Shown here: positions 6,800 to 14,659 of the stretch, piece after piece
How positions within the stretch are numbered: position 1 is the stretch's first letter
How the letters are laid out: every line of letters begins with the position of its first letter
Made by a program: the position numbers and the translations under genes
Virus record (IMG/VR): IMGVR_UViG_3300031027_000022
Location: 1-48,164 of that record
From: a virus
DNA: 48,164 nucleotides
Direction: 5' to 3' (one strand)
Notes under the pieces: model-generated
Told to the model about the DNA's origin: nothing
The model's input: only the letters and a program-made list of their open reading frames with translations
Database searches by the model: none

Positions 6800-7807
6800 T
6801 TACCACTCCACGATTACGAGGCCATTGCCCCCAGCGGTACCTAGAGAAGTGCCAGTGGTAGGGGCCGCCCCACCCAGGCCCGCCGACACTACGTACTGCT
6901 GTAGAGGGTATACGGTAAATACACCCATCGCAAAGCCACAACCGCCGCCACCAGACCCGCAATAGGCGACAGCATTTCCACCCCCGCCGCCGCCGCCTCC
7001 GATACCGCCGCCAGCACCTGTTTGCCCGCCGCCGCCGCCGCCTCCGATACCTCCTGCCAGGGTGCCAGTGGCACCGGTGCTCGCCCCGCCGCCGCCGCCT
7101 CCGATACCGCCGCCGCCGAGGGGGCCGCCGCCCCCGCCGCCGCCAGGGAAGATATCAAATGGAAAACGAATTACAGCGTTAAAGGGATTTTTTGCCCCGG
7201 CGGAGTTCGCTGCTGCATTGACCCCGGAAACATCCATGCCGCCAGTGCTGCCAACTCCAGGGCCTGCGCTGCCTCCACCTCCACCTCCGGCCCCACTAGC
7301 GGTACCAGCGGCGCCAGCATTCCCGGCAACTCCACCTCCGCCCCCGCAGCTTCCAGCGCCAGCGCCACCAGCGCCACCGTTGCCAAGTTGGCTCGCAGCG
7401 CCACCGCCACCGCCAGCACCAGTTGCGGCGTTACCCCCAAGACCCCCAGCACCGCCCGTGAGCTGAACTTGGCCGCCGAAACCAATCCCCCCGGCTCCGG
7501 GTGTGCCTGACGACGTAGATGTGCCCATTGCCGCACCCTGTCCGCCAGTCGCAGACAGAAGACTACCGAAGGAAGAGGAGCCGCCGCTATTGCCCCCTCC
7601 TCCACCTGCTGACGATGACCCACTACCTCCGCCAGAGGCGACACGAACGCGAATTTGCGATATGCCCGTTGGAACCGTAAAAATTCCGCTCGCACCAAAT
7701 ATCTGATAGGCACCAGTTCCGAAAACTATGCCATTCGGTGCTTGCACCGTCTGGATGGTGTTTTTACCCGTCGGGTACTGAGGCCCGAATAAGCCGCGGC
7801 TAGTCAT
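6800..7807 (-). CDS. Glycine-rich tail adhesin / receptor-binding tip
   Basis: A 335-residue protein. A short beta segment (QIFGASGIFTVPTG, IRVRVASG) opens a domain made largely of GGGGG and GAGG runs (about residues 58-300), ending in the typical GGNGLVIVEW. Such sequences fold as packed polyglycine-II helices in phage adhesins (the S16 gp38-type tip is the known example), with surface loops between Gly runs deciding host range. One run encodes FNAVIRFPFDIFPGG, a non-Gly insert that may be an exposed loop. The coding strand is a GC-rich simple-sequence tract likely to evolve by slippage. Confidence 0.82.
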   Translation of the reverse strand: MTSRGLFGPQYPTGKNTIQTVQAPNGIVFGTGAYQIFGASGIFTVPTGISQIRVRVASGGGSGSSSAGGGGGNSGGSSSFGSLLSATGGQGAAMGTSTSSGTPGAGGIGFGGQVQLTGGAGGLGGNAATGAGGGGGAASQLGNGGAGGAGAGSCGGGGGVAGNAGAAGTASGAGGGGGGSAGPGVGSTGGMDVSGVNAAANSAGAKNPFNAVIRFPFDIFPGGGGGGGPLGGGGIGGGGGGASTGATGTLAGGIGGGGGGGQTGAGGGIGGGGGGGGNAVAYCGSGGGGCGFAMGVFTVYPLQQYVVSAGLGGAAPTTGTSLGTAGGNGLVIVEW

Positions 7808-8838
7808 TAGTAGGTCCCCCCTTCACCTTGTATTGATATGCCCGATAAAATCGGGGGGTTGCCTACTAATACCGCTGTCGATACCGCAGCGCTTGCGGCA
7901 ATAGTAAGAACGCTTGTGTAGGAGTTAGCCGATTGCACTTCGTTAACATTCGGCCCCGATAAAACTTCTGTCTGCACTGTGCCTGAGCTATTTGTGCCCG
8001 TGATGGTGAAATTAACCGCTGAAATATTACCTCCACTTGATATCATAATTTTAGTCGGCAAAGGCAATACTGCGGTACCGGCCACCGTGGAATATCCAGC
8101 GGACACCGTACCAGCGTTGCTAGTAGTTGGCACAATCGACAAAATAGCTTTGTACACATTGACGGAATATACCGTATTAGCATTTGGGCCTGTCATCGCC
8201 TCAGACACTATTGCGCCTGCGGCTGTACGACCTGTTACTTGATAGCTAACTGTCGACACGTTCGACCCACTAGTGAGCGTCAATAACGCCGGATTCGTCA
8301 TCACATAGGGGCCGGAGGTGAGCGTCATCGGCGCGTTGGCGACAGGCGCCGCCGCCGTTGCGATAGCTGTGGCGCTCGCCGCAACCACGTTCGACCCGTT
8401 CAGCGAAACCGGGCCAGCGCCGGCCAATGTCTGTGACTGCGCGATACTACTGATCGACATTTCCTGTCCGATCTGAGTGTCGTTAATAGTTGCACGTAGG
8501 GACCATAGCGCAGGCAATGCAATCGGAAATAGATTAGGGTTGTCATATGCTTCCAGCGTAATACCTGGGTTAGCTGTGCCATTCGCCGCAGTTAGCGCAG
8601 GAATCGTAATCTCGCTCCCGTATTCATGGAAAGTCGTGCCGTCGTAACGAAATAGTCTTATCACACTAGCTGTTAATGTCCCCAGAGGGGTCAATACGAT
8701 ACGCTCGCAAGAGCCGCCGTTTGTGCTAGACGGGAAAATAGTTACAACATTAACTGGCGCTATTCGGGAAACATCCCCGAGGTTAAGCACCGCGGACCCT
8801 ACTACGGGGACGTTCGTATAATTAGGGGTTGTGCCCAT
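7807..8838 (-). CDS. Tail/baseplate structural protein with duplicated beta domain
   Basis: A 343-residue Ser/Thr/Ala-rich beta protein. Two similar blocks of about 75 residues follow each other in the C-terminal half: SGSNVSTVSYQVTG...AMTGPNANTVYS and SGGNISAVNFTITG...VLSGPNVNEVQS. This is an internal domain duplication of a beta-sandwich. Its place between the fibre attachment protein and the adhesin suggests a fibre shaft or baseplate appendage. No enzymatic motif seen. Confidence 0.7.
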   Translation of the reverse strand: MGTTPNYTNVPVVGSAVLNLGDVSRIAPVNVVTIFPSSTNGGSCERIVLTPLGTLTASVIRLFRYDGTTFHEYGSEITIPALTAANGTANPGITLEAYDNPNLFPIALPALWSLRATINDTQIGQEMSISSIAQSQTLAGAGPVSLNGSNVVAASATAIATAAAPVANAPMTLTSGPYVMTNPALLTLTSGSNVSTVSYQVTGRTAAGAIVSEAMTGPNANTVYSVNVYKAILSIVPTTSNAGTVSAGYSTVAGTAVLPLPTKIMISSGGNISAVNFTITGTNSSGTVQTEVLSGPNVNEVQSANSYTSVLTIAASAAVSTAVLVGNPPILSGISIQGEGGTY

Positions 8839-8848
8839 GATCTGATCC

Positions 8849-9469
8849 TTAAAGTAAATAGCCTGTCATGTACAAAGATGCTGAAGCCTGATCTACAGCA
8901 GCGAGATTACCGTGCCCGTCATTATAAAGTAGCGCACCGATGCCTAGCGTAGACAAAGGCCCCCCCGTGATAAAGGTCCATACTGCCGTGGAAGCTGTGC
9001 CTGTCGTAGTGCAAATCCACCACTTAAAATCAGGCGCGTCCCATACTGCCGAAGGCGCAGAAACCCCCGTAACCCCCGCATTCCCCGCAACATGCCCGTT
9101 CGGATTTCCCGGATAGACTTGCACCATTGACACCCCTCCAATAGCGTCGGAGGGTTGCTGCGCGATGTTAGCAAACATCCCATCGGTAAAGAGATTGGCG
9201 ATAATGTCGTGCGCTAAATAAGCTTTAGCTACGGTATTTTCTTGACCCCGAAGTACGGTAAATACATCCTCTGCGCGGTTAGTCGCATACACTATCTCGC
9301 GCTGTAAACCTGACGCCTGATCCATCAAGGATAAAGACAAAACATTATTGCCCGAAGGGGAAGGGAATAAAGCCCCAGTACCCGTAGCAACGGTGAGTGT
9401 AGTCTGAGATGCCGTAATAGGAAAGGCAAGAGTAGTGCCCGCATTATTAGCGCCTAGAAAATAAGTCAT
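8849..9469 (-). CDS. Tail fibre/appendage protein, paralogous N-terminus
   Basis: A 206-residue protein whose first 100 residues (NNAGTTLAFP, TGALFPSPSG, RGQENT, FTDGMFANI) align with the N-terminus of the protein at 5335-5985. The C-terminal half differs and carries a Trp-rich patch (WDAPDFKWWICTT) and a short collagen-free tail. The shared domain probably docks on a common baseplate partner while the rest varies. Likely a tail appendage; which of the two is the main fibre is not clear. Confidence 0.72.
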   Translation of the reverse strand: MTYFLGANNAGTTLAFPITASQTTLTVATGTGALFPSPSGNNVLSLSLMDQASGLQREIVYATNRAEDVFTVLRGQENTVAKAYLAHDIIANLFTDGMFANIAQQPSDAIGGVSMVQVYPGNPNGHVAGNAGVTGVSAPSAVWDAPDFKWWICTTTGTASTAVWTFITGGPLSTLGIGALLYNDGHGNLAAVDQASASLYMTGYLL

Positions 9470-10177
9470 TTACCATACCCCCACTACATACGTATACTGA
9501 AAAGGAAGCTGCACTACGCCTGCATTAATGGCTTGCTGCAAAACATAAGCAAGACCAACATTCATAAAACTTTGGGTCGTAAGTTGAACCTGGTTAAACT
9601 GCACCTGGTTAAACTGGAAGGCATTGAACAGCGCCCCGCCGGATATAAATCCTACGCCAGCGGATACCCCAATATAGATTACCCTATTAGGCCCGAACGT
9701 TATACTAATTTGGGAGGTCTCGTCTATGTTAGGTGCCGTGCCTTGAGCCCCTATCAGGAACCGGGCAATACGTCGTTTCAGCCAAGCGATATTAACCTGT
9801 ACGCCATCGCCTCTGTATAGATTCCAGGTAGCAATACGTTTGTACACGTCATCAGCCGTAGGTAACAGACGGGCGGGCTGTATCTGTCTTAGAGTGTTGA
9901 GTGCAAGGCTATTAAGGGGGTAGGTGTTCAAAGGCCCCGCTAAGTTTTCCTGAGCGTTCAATAGCGCCGGTCTAGATTGCCCATAAATACCGTTGAGTAC
10001 CCAATCGAGCAAAGGCCCCCGAATTTCAGGGTTGCCTGCATACACAGGCAAGTTAATGGCATTAAACCAGTCAATGTAGGCCTGGGTCTGTGCGTTATAA
10101 GCGTCGACAAATGCCTGTAGATCCTGATCGTCGTTATACTCCCAGTACAGATAGGAGGGTATCGTTTTAGTTAGCAT
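9470..10177 (-). CDS. Baseplate wedge protein (gpI / Mu gp48-like)
   Basis: A 235-residue protein beginning with the characteristic IPSYLYWEYNDDQDLQAFVD and YIDWFNAINLPVY, then GPLLDWVLNGIYG, as in many phage tail protein I-like proteins that end the baseplate wedge. A curious duplicated NQVQFNQVQL segment lies near residue 185. It follows the J-like gene directly, the order seen in Mu, P2 and Pam3-type baseplates. Confidence 0.8.
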   Translation of the reverse strand: MLTKTIPSYLYWEYNDDQDLQAFVDAYNAQTQAYIDWFNAINLPVYAGNPEIRGPLLDWVLNGIYGQSRPALLNAQENLAGPLNTYPLNSLALNTLRQIQPARLLPTADDVYKRIATWNLYRGDGVQVNIAWLKRRIARFLIGAQGTAPNIDETSQISITFGPNRVIYIGVSAGVGFISGGALFNAFQFNQVQFNQVQLTTQSFMNVGLAYVLQQAINAGVVQLPFQYTYVVGVW

Positions 10178-10180
10178 GGC

Positions 10181-11596
10181 TTAGCCTTGCACTACTGAGA
10201 TGTTCGCCGCTGTACAGAAAAAATAACTTTCAGAGTCCCCGAGTACGATCTCAGTACCTGTTTGCGGCGCCGTCGTAATCCCGTTGATCGTGATAGACCA
10301 CACTAACCGGGTCAAGAATTCAGCAGGGATTACACTGGCTATCGACTCGGTAAAAATTGTCGACATTTGAATCAGGTTGATCGGCTGGCCGACTACGATA
10401 CTGTTAATGTATGCCGCCAAGGGCGCGGTAGCTAAATTTGCTACTGAAGCAGGACTGACGAAATTCGGGCTGTCGGTATTCCACGTGGCGATAACGCCTG
10501 CCGTTTGCTGCGGGGGCAGCACGAAAGGTATTGCATAGACGTCGGGGAAATTGTTGATCGACACAACTTCATTACGCAGATTCGGCGTAATCACTCCACC
10601 GCTAACCCAGGTCGGCAAAGAAGTCGTATCGACACCGATCGAGAAAGTTGTCTGCGTCAATACTGTGATAGTAAGCGCGGTATTATTGAGCGAGGTCGGG
10701 CCGACCATGCCGGCTATCTTGATCACCTGGCCCGTGGCGAAACCATGATTGAGACTGGTTGTCACGACGCCGGGATTTGCCTGTGTTAAACCCAGTACAT
10801 TAAGCGTCGATCCTATCAACGTGGAAATATCGAGCACGCCGTTATAGATCGCAAGAGCCACGGCATAAGGGTCCCCCCCGCCTACGATCACTTCCCATTG
10901 CCCCGTACCTTGAATAATCGAGATTAACCGGGCTTGCACCCCAGGCACGTTCTGCAATTGAGTGCGCAAGAAGCTCGGCATGCCTACGCCGGTAGCTTCT
11001 TGCGCCTGCACAACCTGCGCTCGATACTCCTCTTCAGTCTGTGCCGCAGCCTGCGGTACGCCCGTCACCAAGTTGGTACACGTCACTACGATAGGCGCCG
11101 GAACTGAGGTGATTATTTCATTGACCGTGTTGATCGGCACAGCCCAAGACCCCGCTACCGAAGCCACGCAAAATACAGGTACCGTCGAGCCGCTTGACCC
11201 GATAACCGCGTTGTCTTGCGCTATATATTGATACTGGCCGTCGGATACCGTAAAGCCGATATTGATAACGAAGCCAGGTGTTGTGCTGCTAAATACGACA
11301 TAGACACTCGTATTGGTATCAAGCCCTTGCACTACGCCGGTTTGCGCGCCGAGTTGATTCAGAATAAATTGATTGGCGCCGAGGGGCGTAATTGAGTTGA
11401 TCAGCTCAAGCTGAGCCGCATCGCAAAGGATGACAGCCCCGGTATCGGTACTCGAAATATCTTCGATCAGGGATGCCGGCAAATTCGCGGTATAGCCGGG
11501 GGCTTGCGCTTCAGCATAAGCGATGATATTCGCCAGGATCGTAGTTGGGGCCTCCGGTTGCGGGCCGGCTGCAGTCATAACAAGGGGGAGGCTCAT
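10181..11596 (-). CDS. Baseplate J-like protein (wedge)
   Basis: A 471-residue protein with the Mu gp47/P2 J layout: an N-terminal region (TTILANIIAYAEAQAPGY, LPASLIEDISSTDTGA), the Q-E-x-Y-R-A-Q-V segment (EEEYRAQVVQAQEATGVGM) typical of the family, then the beta-rich C-terminal part. J-like proteins form the wedge that links hub and fibres and signals sheath contraction. Its stop overlaps the start of the gpI-like gene spacing, in the expected W-J-I order. Confidence 0.88.
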   Translation of the reverse strand: MSLPLVMTAAGPQPEAPTTILANIIAYAEAQAPGYTANLPASLIEDISSTDTGAVILCDAAQLELINSITPLGANQFILNQLGAQTGVVQGLDTNTSVYVVFSSTTPGFVINIGFTVSDGQYQYIAQDNAVIGSSGSTVPVFCVASVAGSWAVPINTVNEIITSVPAPIVVTCTNLVTGVPQAAAQTEEEYRAQVVQAQEATGVGMPSFLRTQLQNVPGVQARLISIIQGTGQWEVIVGGGDPYAVALAIYNGVLDISTLIGSTLNVLGLTQANPGVVTTSLNHGFATGQVIKIAGMVGPTSLNNTALTITVLTQTTFSIGVDTTSLPTWVSGGVITPNLRNEVVSINNFPDVYAIPFVLPPQQTAGVIATWNTDSPNFVSPASVANLATAPLAAYINSIVVGQPINLIQMSTIFTESIASVIPAEFLTRLVWSITINGITTAPQTGTEIVLGDSESYFFCTAANISVVQG

Positions 11597-11937
11597 TGAG
11601 GCACCTTAAGGGCTATCTGCGCGCCTAACAGGGTAGTACAGGCGATATTGTAAGTCGGAGTCGCACTAGCCTGCTTATAGACGAGCAGGCTAGCAAAGTA
11701 CGGCGCGAACTGGCTTTGTGTCTGCGTCACGTAAAAATCAGGGAAAATCTGCGTCAGCACTGACTGAATCGCGGGGATACCGTAGTTCGCATAAAACGGA
11801 CTTTCCCCCAAGACCAGCTTTAAACACTGGATCAAAGTCGTCAGATAGATTTGCGAATTGTCGCCGTTCGCGGCAGTCTGCACCTCAACCCAGGATAAGG
11901 ACCCGTCGTTATTCGTGATGCGGCCATAGGTTCTCAT
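11593..11937 (-). CDS. Baseplate W/gp46-like protein
   Basis: A 114-residue protein placed just before the J-like gene. Features of the gp25/W or Mu gp46 group are visible: a short beta start, a helix (LTTLIQCLKLVLGES) and PFYANYGIP followed by V-L-T-Q-I-F. It forms part of the inner baseplate that starts sheath assembly. It overlaps the J-like gene by four bases. Confidence 0.8.
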   Translation of the reverse strand: MRTYGRITNNDGSLSWVEVQTAANGDNSQIYLTTLIQCLKLVLGESPFYANYGIPAIQSVLTQIFPDFYVTQTQSQFAPYFASLLVYKQASATPTYNIACTTLLGAQIALKVPQ

Positions 11938-11945
11938 GTCAATCC

Positions 11946-12665
11946 TTAAACGATAGGTGCGCCTGTATCGCCTGTACCCGGCTGCACCCCTGGATGTACG
12001 TGCGCGCTCAGCGGTATCCCGTTTGCTGTGACCTCCTGAATAACCGTAACAGGCCCTTGCAAAGTTGCCGCGTAAGACGTAGCGCCGGTACCCTGTGAAA
12101 GCTCACCATTCAGCACAATCACCGGGGAATCGATCGTCGTCACCGGCCCGTTAAGTGTAATTCCTGAAGCATTGATTGTGATGTTAACAGAACCCACGGC
12201 TAGCGTGATCTGCGTCGGCAGGACCGTCACTACGGCACCCGAACCCGTATCACGCATAACAACCCCGTTCGGTCCGTAGATCGTCACCGCTTGCGGGTCA
12301 ACCTCAGACCAAGCGGTTGTAGCGAAAGGAATAAACACCAGTGCGGATAAATTGCCAGGTTGATTAAGCGTGGCCGTGCCTCCCCCCTGGCCACTGATAC
12401 CGCCGAGCCGTGCATCTGCCGCCACCAGGAACCCGCCGTCGCCGGTTTGCATCGGATATCGGATATATTCCGGGCCGATAAGTGGCACCGTCACTTGCAT
12501 CAGCGTGAAGATGCTCGATATCTGGAAACTCACCGTCATAAACGATTTGCTCGCCTTGACCACGCGCGCCGGAAGAGACCGGCCGGTTAGCTGAATCGCG
12601 TCAAGTGCTTTATCTCGGGCAAACTGGTTTTGAGATAAAGCGAACGGAGTTTTTAAGGCGTTCAT
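11946..12665 (-). CDS. Baseplate spike protein (gpV / Mu gp45-like)
   Basis: A 239-residue protein with an N-terminal OB-like region, then a beta-helical stretch of short repeats (ITLAVGSVNITINASGITL). The C-terminus HVHPGVQPGTGDTGAPI fits the metal-binding spike tip seen in P2 gpV, where paired His residues hold an ion at the needle apex. The trimeric spike pierces the outer membrane on contraction. Its start overlaps the end of the hub gene. Confidence 0.86.
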   Translation of the reverse strand: MNALKTPFALSQNQFARDKALDAIQLTGRSLPARVVKASKSFMTVSFQISSIFTLMQVTVPLIGPEYIRYPMQTGDGGFLVAADARLGGISGQGGGTATLNQPGNLSALVFIPFATTAWSEVDPQAVTIYGPNGVVMRDTGSGAVVTVLPTQITLAVGSVNITINASGITLNGPVTTIDSPVIVLNGELSQGTGATSYAATLQGPVTVIQEVTANGIPLSAHVHPGVQPGTGDTGAPIV

Positions 12666-13612
12666 GAGGTAACAACCGGATGCGCGTAAAAGCTCGTCAC
12701 CCAGCCGCGGCCGTCGCGCTGGCGGAAATTCCCGACGTGCCGCACCATGTCGACTTGAAATGTACCCTGGAACACCGAGCCTTGCCGATACTGCGATAAA
12801 GATTGCGGCGTGGTCGTGACCTGGCCTGGCGGCATTTTGATGTAGTCACCCACGTTGATATCGGCGCGCATGACGTTGTAAAACGATATCTGGCCGGGGT
12901 TGATCCAAGTCGCTTGCCCGATCATATCGGTAAAAGCTACCTGAGTTGGCGTCTTGGTTGTCGTACCGTCATACACGCTGAATACATTATTGCGCAGAAC
13001 AATATCCACGCCCGGATAAGTACCGCCGAGAATTGCTTGACTGACGGATTTAATGTACGTGCCGAACTGCACCAGGGATTGACTAAACCCCGGCTCGTCA
13101 TGAGCAAGTACAAGGTTCGGGCTAATGTTGATGTTTGCGGTATAGGTAGGAAAGGCTACGGCCAGGGTATTTTTAATCACCGTGGCTAAAGGTGTGCCTG
13201 CCGTCCAATTGTGAACCAAGTTCGCCGGCTGCGTAAAATTCACGCCGTTCGGGATCAAGTTAAAATCAAGCGACTGGTTGATACCTTCCCAATTGCCGAA
13301 GGCTTGTTGCACCGTCGCTATGACGAGCACGCCGGCCTGTTTTGGGTTTGCCAAGGGCAGGCCTTTAGACATACCCCCGGCTATCGTGATATTGCGCCCG
13401 TTGAAATTTGAAGCTTGCGCCACGTCTTGCAGCGAGGGCCCCCAGATCCGCAAGTAAGCCTGGCCCATGGGTGTAGCAAAAGGCACCGTGGGTATGTCGA
13501 GTTCGATTTGCGCCGCAGCCGGATTAAACGCGCCGCTGTCGAGCAAAGAACTCCATGCGCGTGTCGGGGCTACGCCGGCCGGATCTGTAATCGTAATGAC
13601 GTAGTAGCGCAT
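12662..13612 (-). CDS. Baseplate hub protein (gpD / Mu gp44-like)
   Basis: A 316-residue protein between the plug-like and spike genes. It has the mixed beta architecture of hub proteins related to T4 gp27: an N-terminal domain with YVITITDPAG and ELDIPTVPFATPMG, a middle domain (PGFSQSLVQFGTYIKSVSQ), and a C-terminal strand region with GYVKMPPG-like DYIKMPPG. It would bind the spike trimer and the tube. The call rests on position plus general family resemblance. Confidence 0.75.
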   Translation of the reverse strand: MRYYVITITDPAGVAPTRAWSSLLDSGAFNPAAAQIELDIPTVPFATPMGQAYLRIWGPSLQDVAQASNFNGRNITIAGGMSKGLPLANPKQAGVLVIATVQQAFGNWEGINQSLDFNLIPNGVNFTQPANLVHNWTAGTPLATVIKNTLAVAFPTYTANINISPNLVLAHDEPGFSQSLVQFGTYIKSVSQAILGGTYPGVDIVLRNNVFSVYDGTTTKTPTQVAFTDMIGQATWINPGQISFYNVMRADINVGDYIKMPPGQVTTTPQSLSQYRQGSVFQGTFQVDMVRHVGNFRQRDGRGWVTSFYAHPVVTS

Positions 13613-13884
13613 TAGCCGATTACCTCAAACTGCTGCGACGGCGCCCGGAAAACAAGCTGTGATGTGAATTGGCCTGCGACCAAGTTTATGTTGTACCCGT
13701 TGGGGGAGCCAACCATTGCACAGTATTTAACGAGCACGTTGTCGCTTGTCGTAATCGAGATATACCAGCGCTGACCGAATAAACCCCAATACACCGTCAC
13801 GGTATAGGCCGTGCCGTCGAGCACAGCTTGAAAAGTGAAAGGCGCGTTAGCTGAAGGCGTGAAAGGTGTAATTACGGTACTCAT
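13612..13884 (-). CDS. Baseplate plug-like protein (Pam3 plug family)
   Basis: A 90-residue beta protein. LFGQRWYISI, VGSPNGYNINL and AGQFTSQLVFR match the small plug family known from the cyanophage Pam3 baseplate, where the protein sits in the hub. It is coupled to the Dit-like gene upstream and to the hub gene downstream, both with overlapping start/stop codons. Confidence 0.8.
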   Translation of the reverse strand: MSTVITPFTPSANAPFTFQAVLDGTAYTVTVYWGLFGQRWYISITTSDNVLVKYCAMVGSPNGYNINLVAGQFTSQLVFRAPSQQFEVIG

Positions 13885-14657
13885 GGCAAACTCGTCACAA
13901 TAGAAGACCCGCTAGGTACCGCGCTAGCTGTCACGCCGGACGCGGCCCCTGTCAATGTACCTGTCAGGTTCTGCGCGCCTGTCACGGTCGTGCTGACGGC
14001 GCCGGATAGCGTACTGCCTACGGCTGTTTGCGCCCCGGACCAAGTTGGATCACCAGATATTTGCGTGCCGCTTGATAGCTTGCTCATTAGGCTGTTTTGC
14101 GCCGAGGCGGCTGCACTAAACGTAACAAGGGGTTGCTCAAAATCCCACTGATAAGTATGTTGCGCCTGCGCGCTTTGCCCTGCCGATACGTCATGCAGCT
14201 TACGCAAAATAAGATTCGTATAAATTTGTGCAGGGGTTGCCACTGTGTACAAACCGCCTTGCGCAGTATGCATCGCAAGTACCTGAGTAAGCGCGGTAAA
14301 GGCGATCAACTTGGCTGTATAGCCCCCCGCCTTGCGCACAGGGCAGATCATTTGCAGGGATATAGTCAAAGGGTTGGCTATCGTCGCATTGGCCGCCACG
14401 GTTTGATTGGCGAATGGATATTGCCCGATATCGTTATCTACGAGTGACGAGCCGGGTAGCGGCCGATAGTGGGCAAAGAAATTGTCTAAGGTATCGTCAA
14501 CCGAGCCGTTGAGCAGATCCGTCACAAAGCTTGCCGCTTCGGTGATCGTGATGATAGGCAGCATGCCGCCGGGAATCGAGCTAGCGATACCGCCTGTCAA
14601 AATGATAGGGGATACTTCAAACCCAAGTCGAAAAAGCTCGCGCCCTAAGCTGATCAT
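13881..14657 (-). CDS. Dit-like tail/baseplate protein
   Basis: A 258-residue protein placed between tape measure and plug, as in Pam3-like tails. Residues 25-190 contain the IANPLTISLQMICPVRKAGGY and QIYTNLILRKLHDVS segments of the Dit_like group, which forms the ring joining tube and hub. The last 60 residues are Ser/Thr/Gly-rich and low complexity. Confidence 0.75.
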   Translation of the reverse strand: MISLGRELFRLGFEVSPIILTGGIASSIPGGMLPIITITEAASFVTDLLNGSVDDTLDNFFAHYRPLPGSSLVDNDIGQYPFANQTVAANATIANPLTISLQMICPVRKAGGYTAKLIAFTALTQVLAMHTAQGGLYTVATPAQIYTNLILRKLHDVSAGQSAQAQHTYQWDFEQPLVTFSAAASAQNSLMSKLSSGTQISGDPTWSGAQTAVGSTLSGAVSTTVTGAQNLTGTLTGAASGVTASAVPSGSSIVTSLP

Positions 14658-14659
14658 AA

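Noticed and set aside
7022-7713. Pro/Ala-rich and Ala-rich open frames overlapping the glycine-rich adhesin
   Set aside because: Low-complexity shadows of GGN codons in other frames; the operon runs on the minus strand in the adhesin frame.
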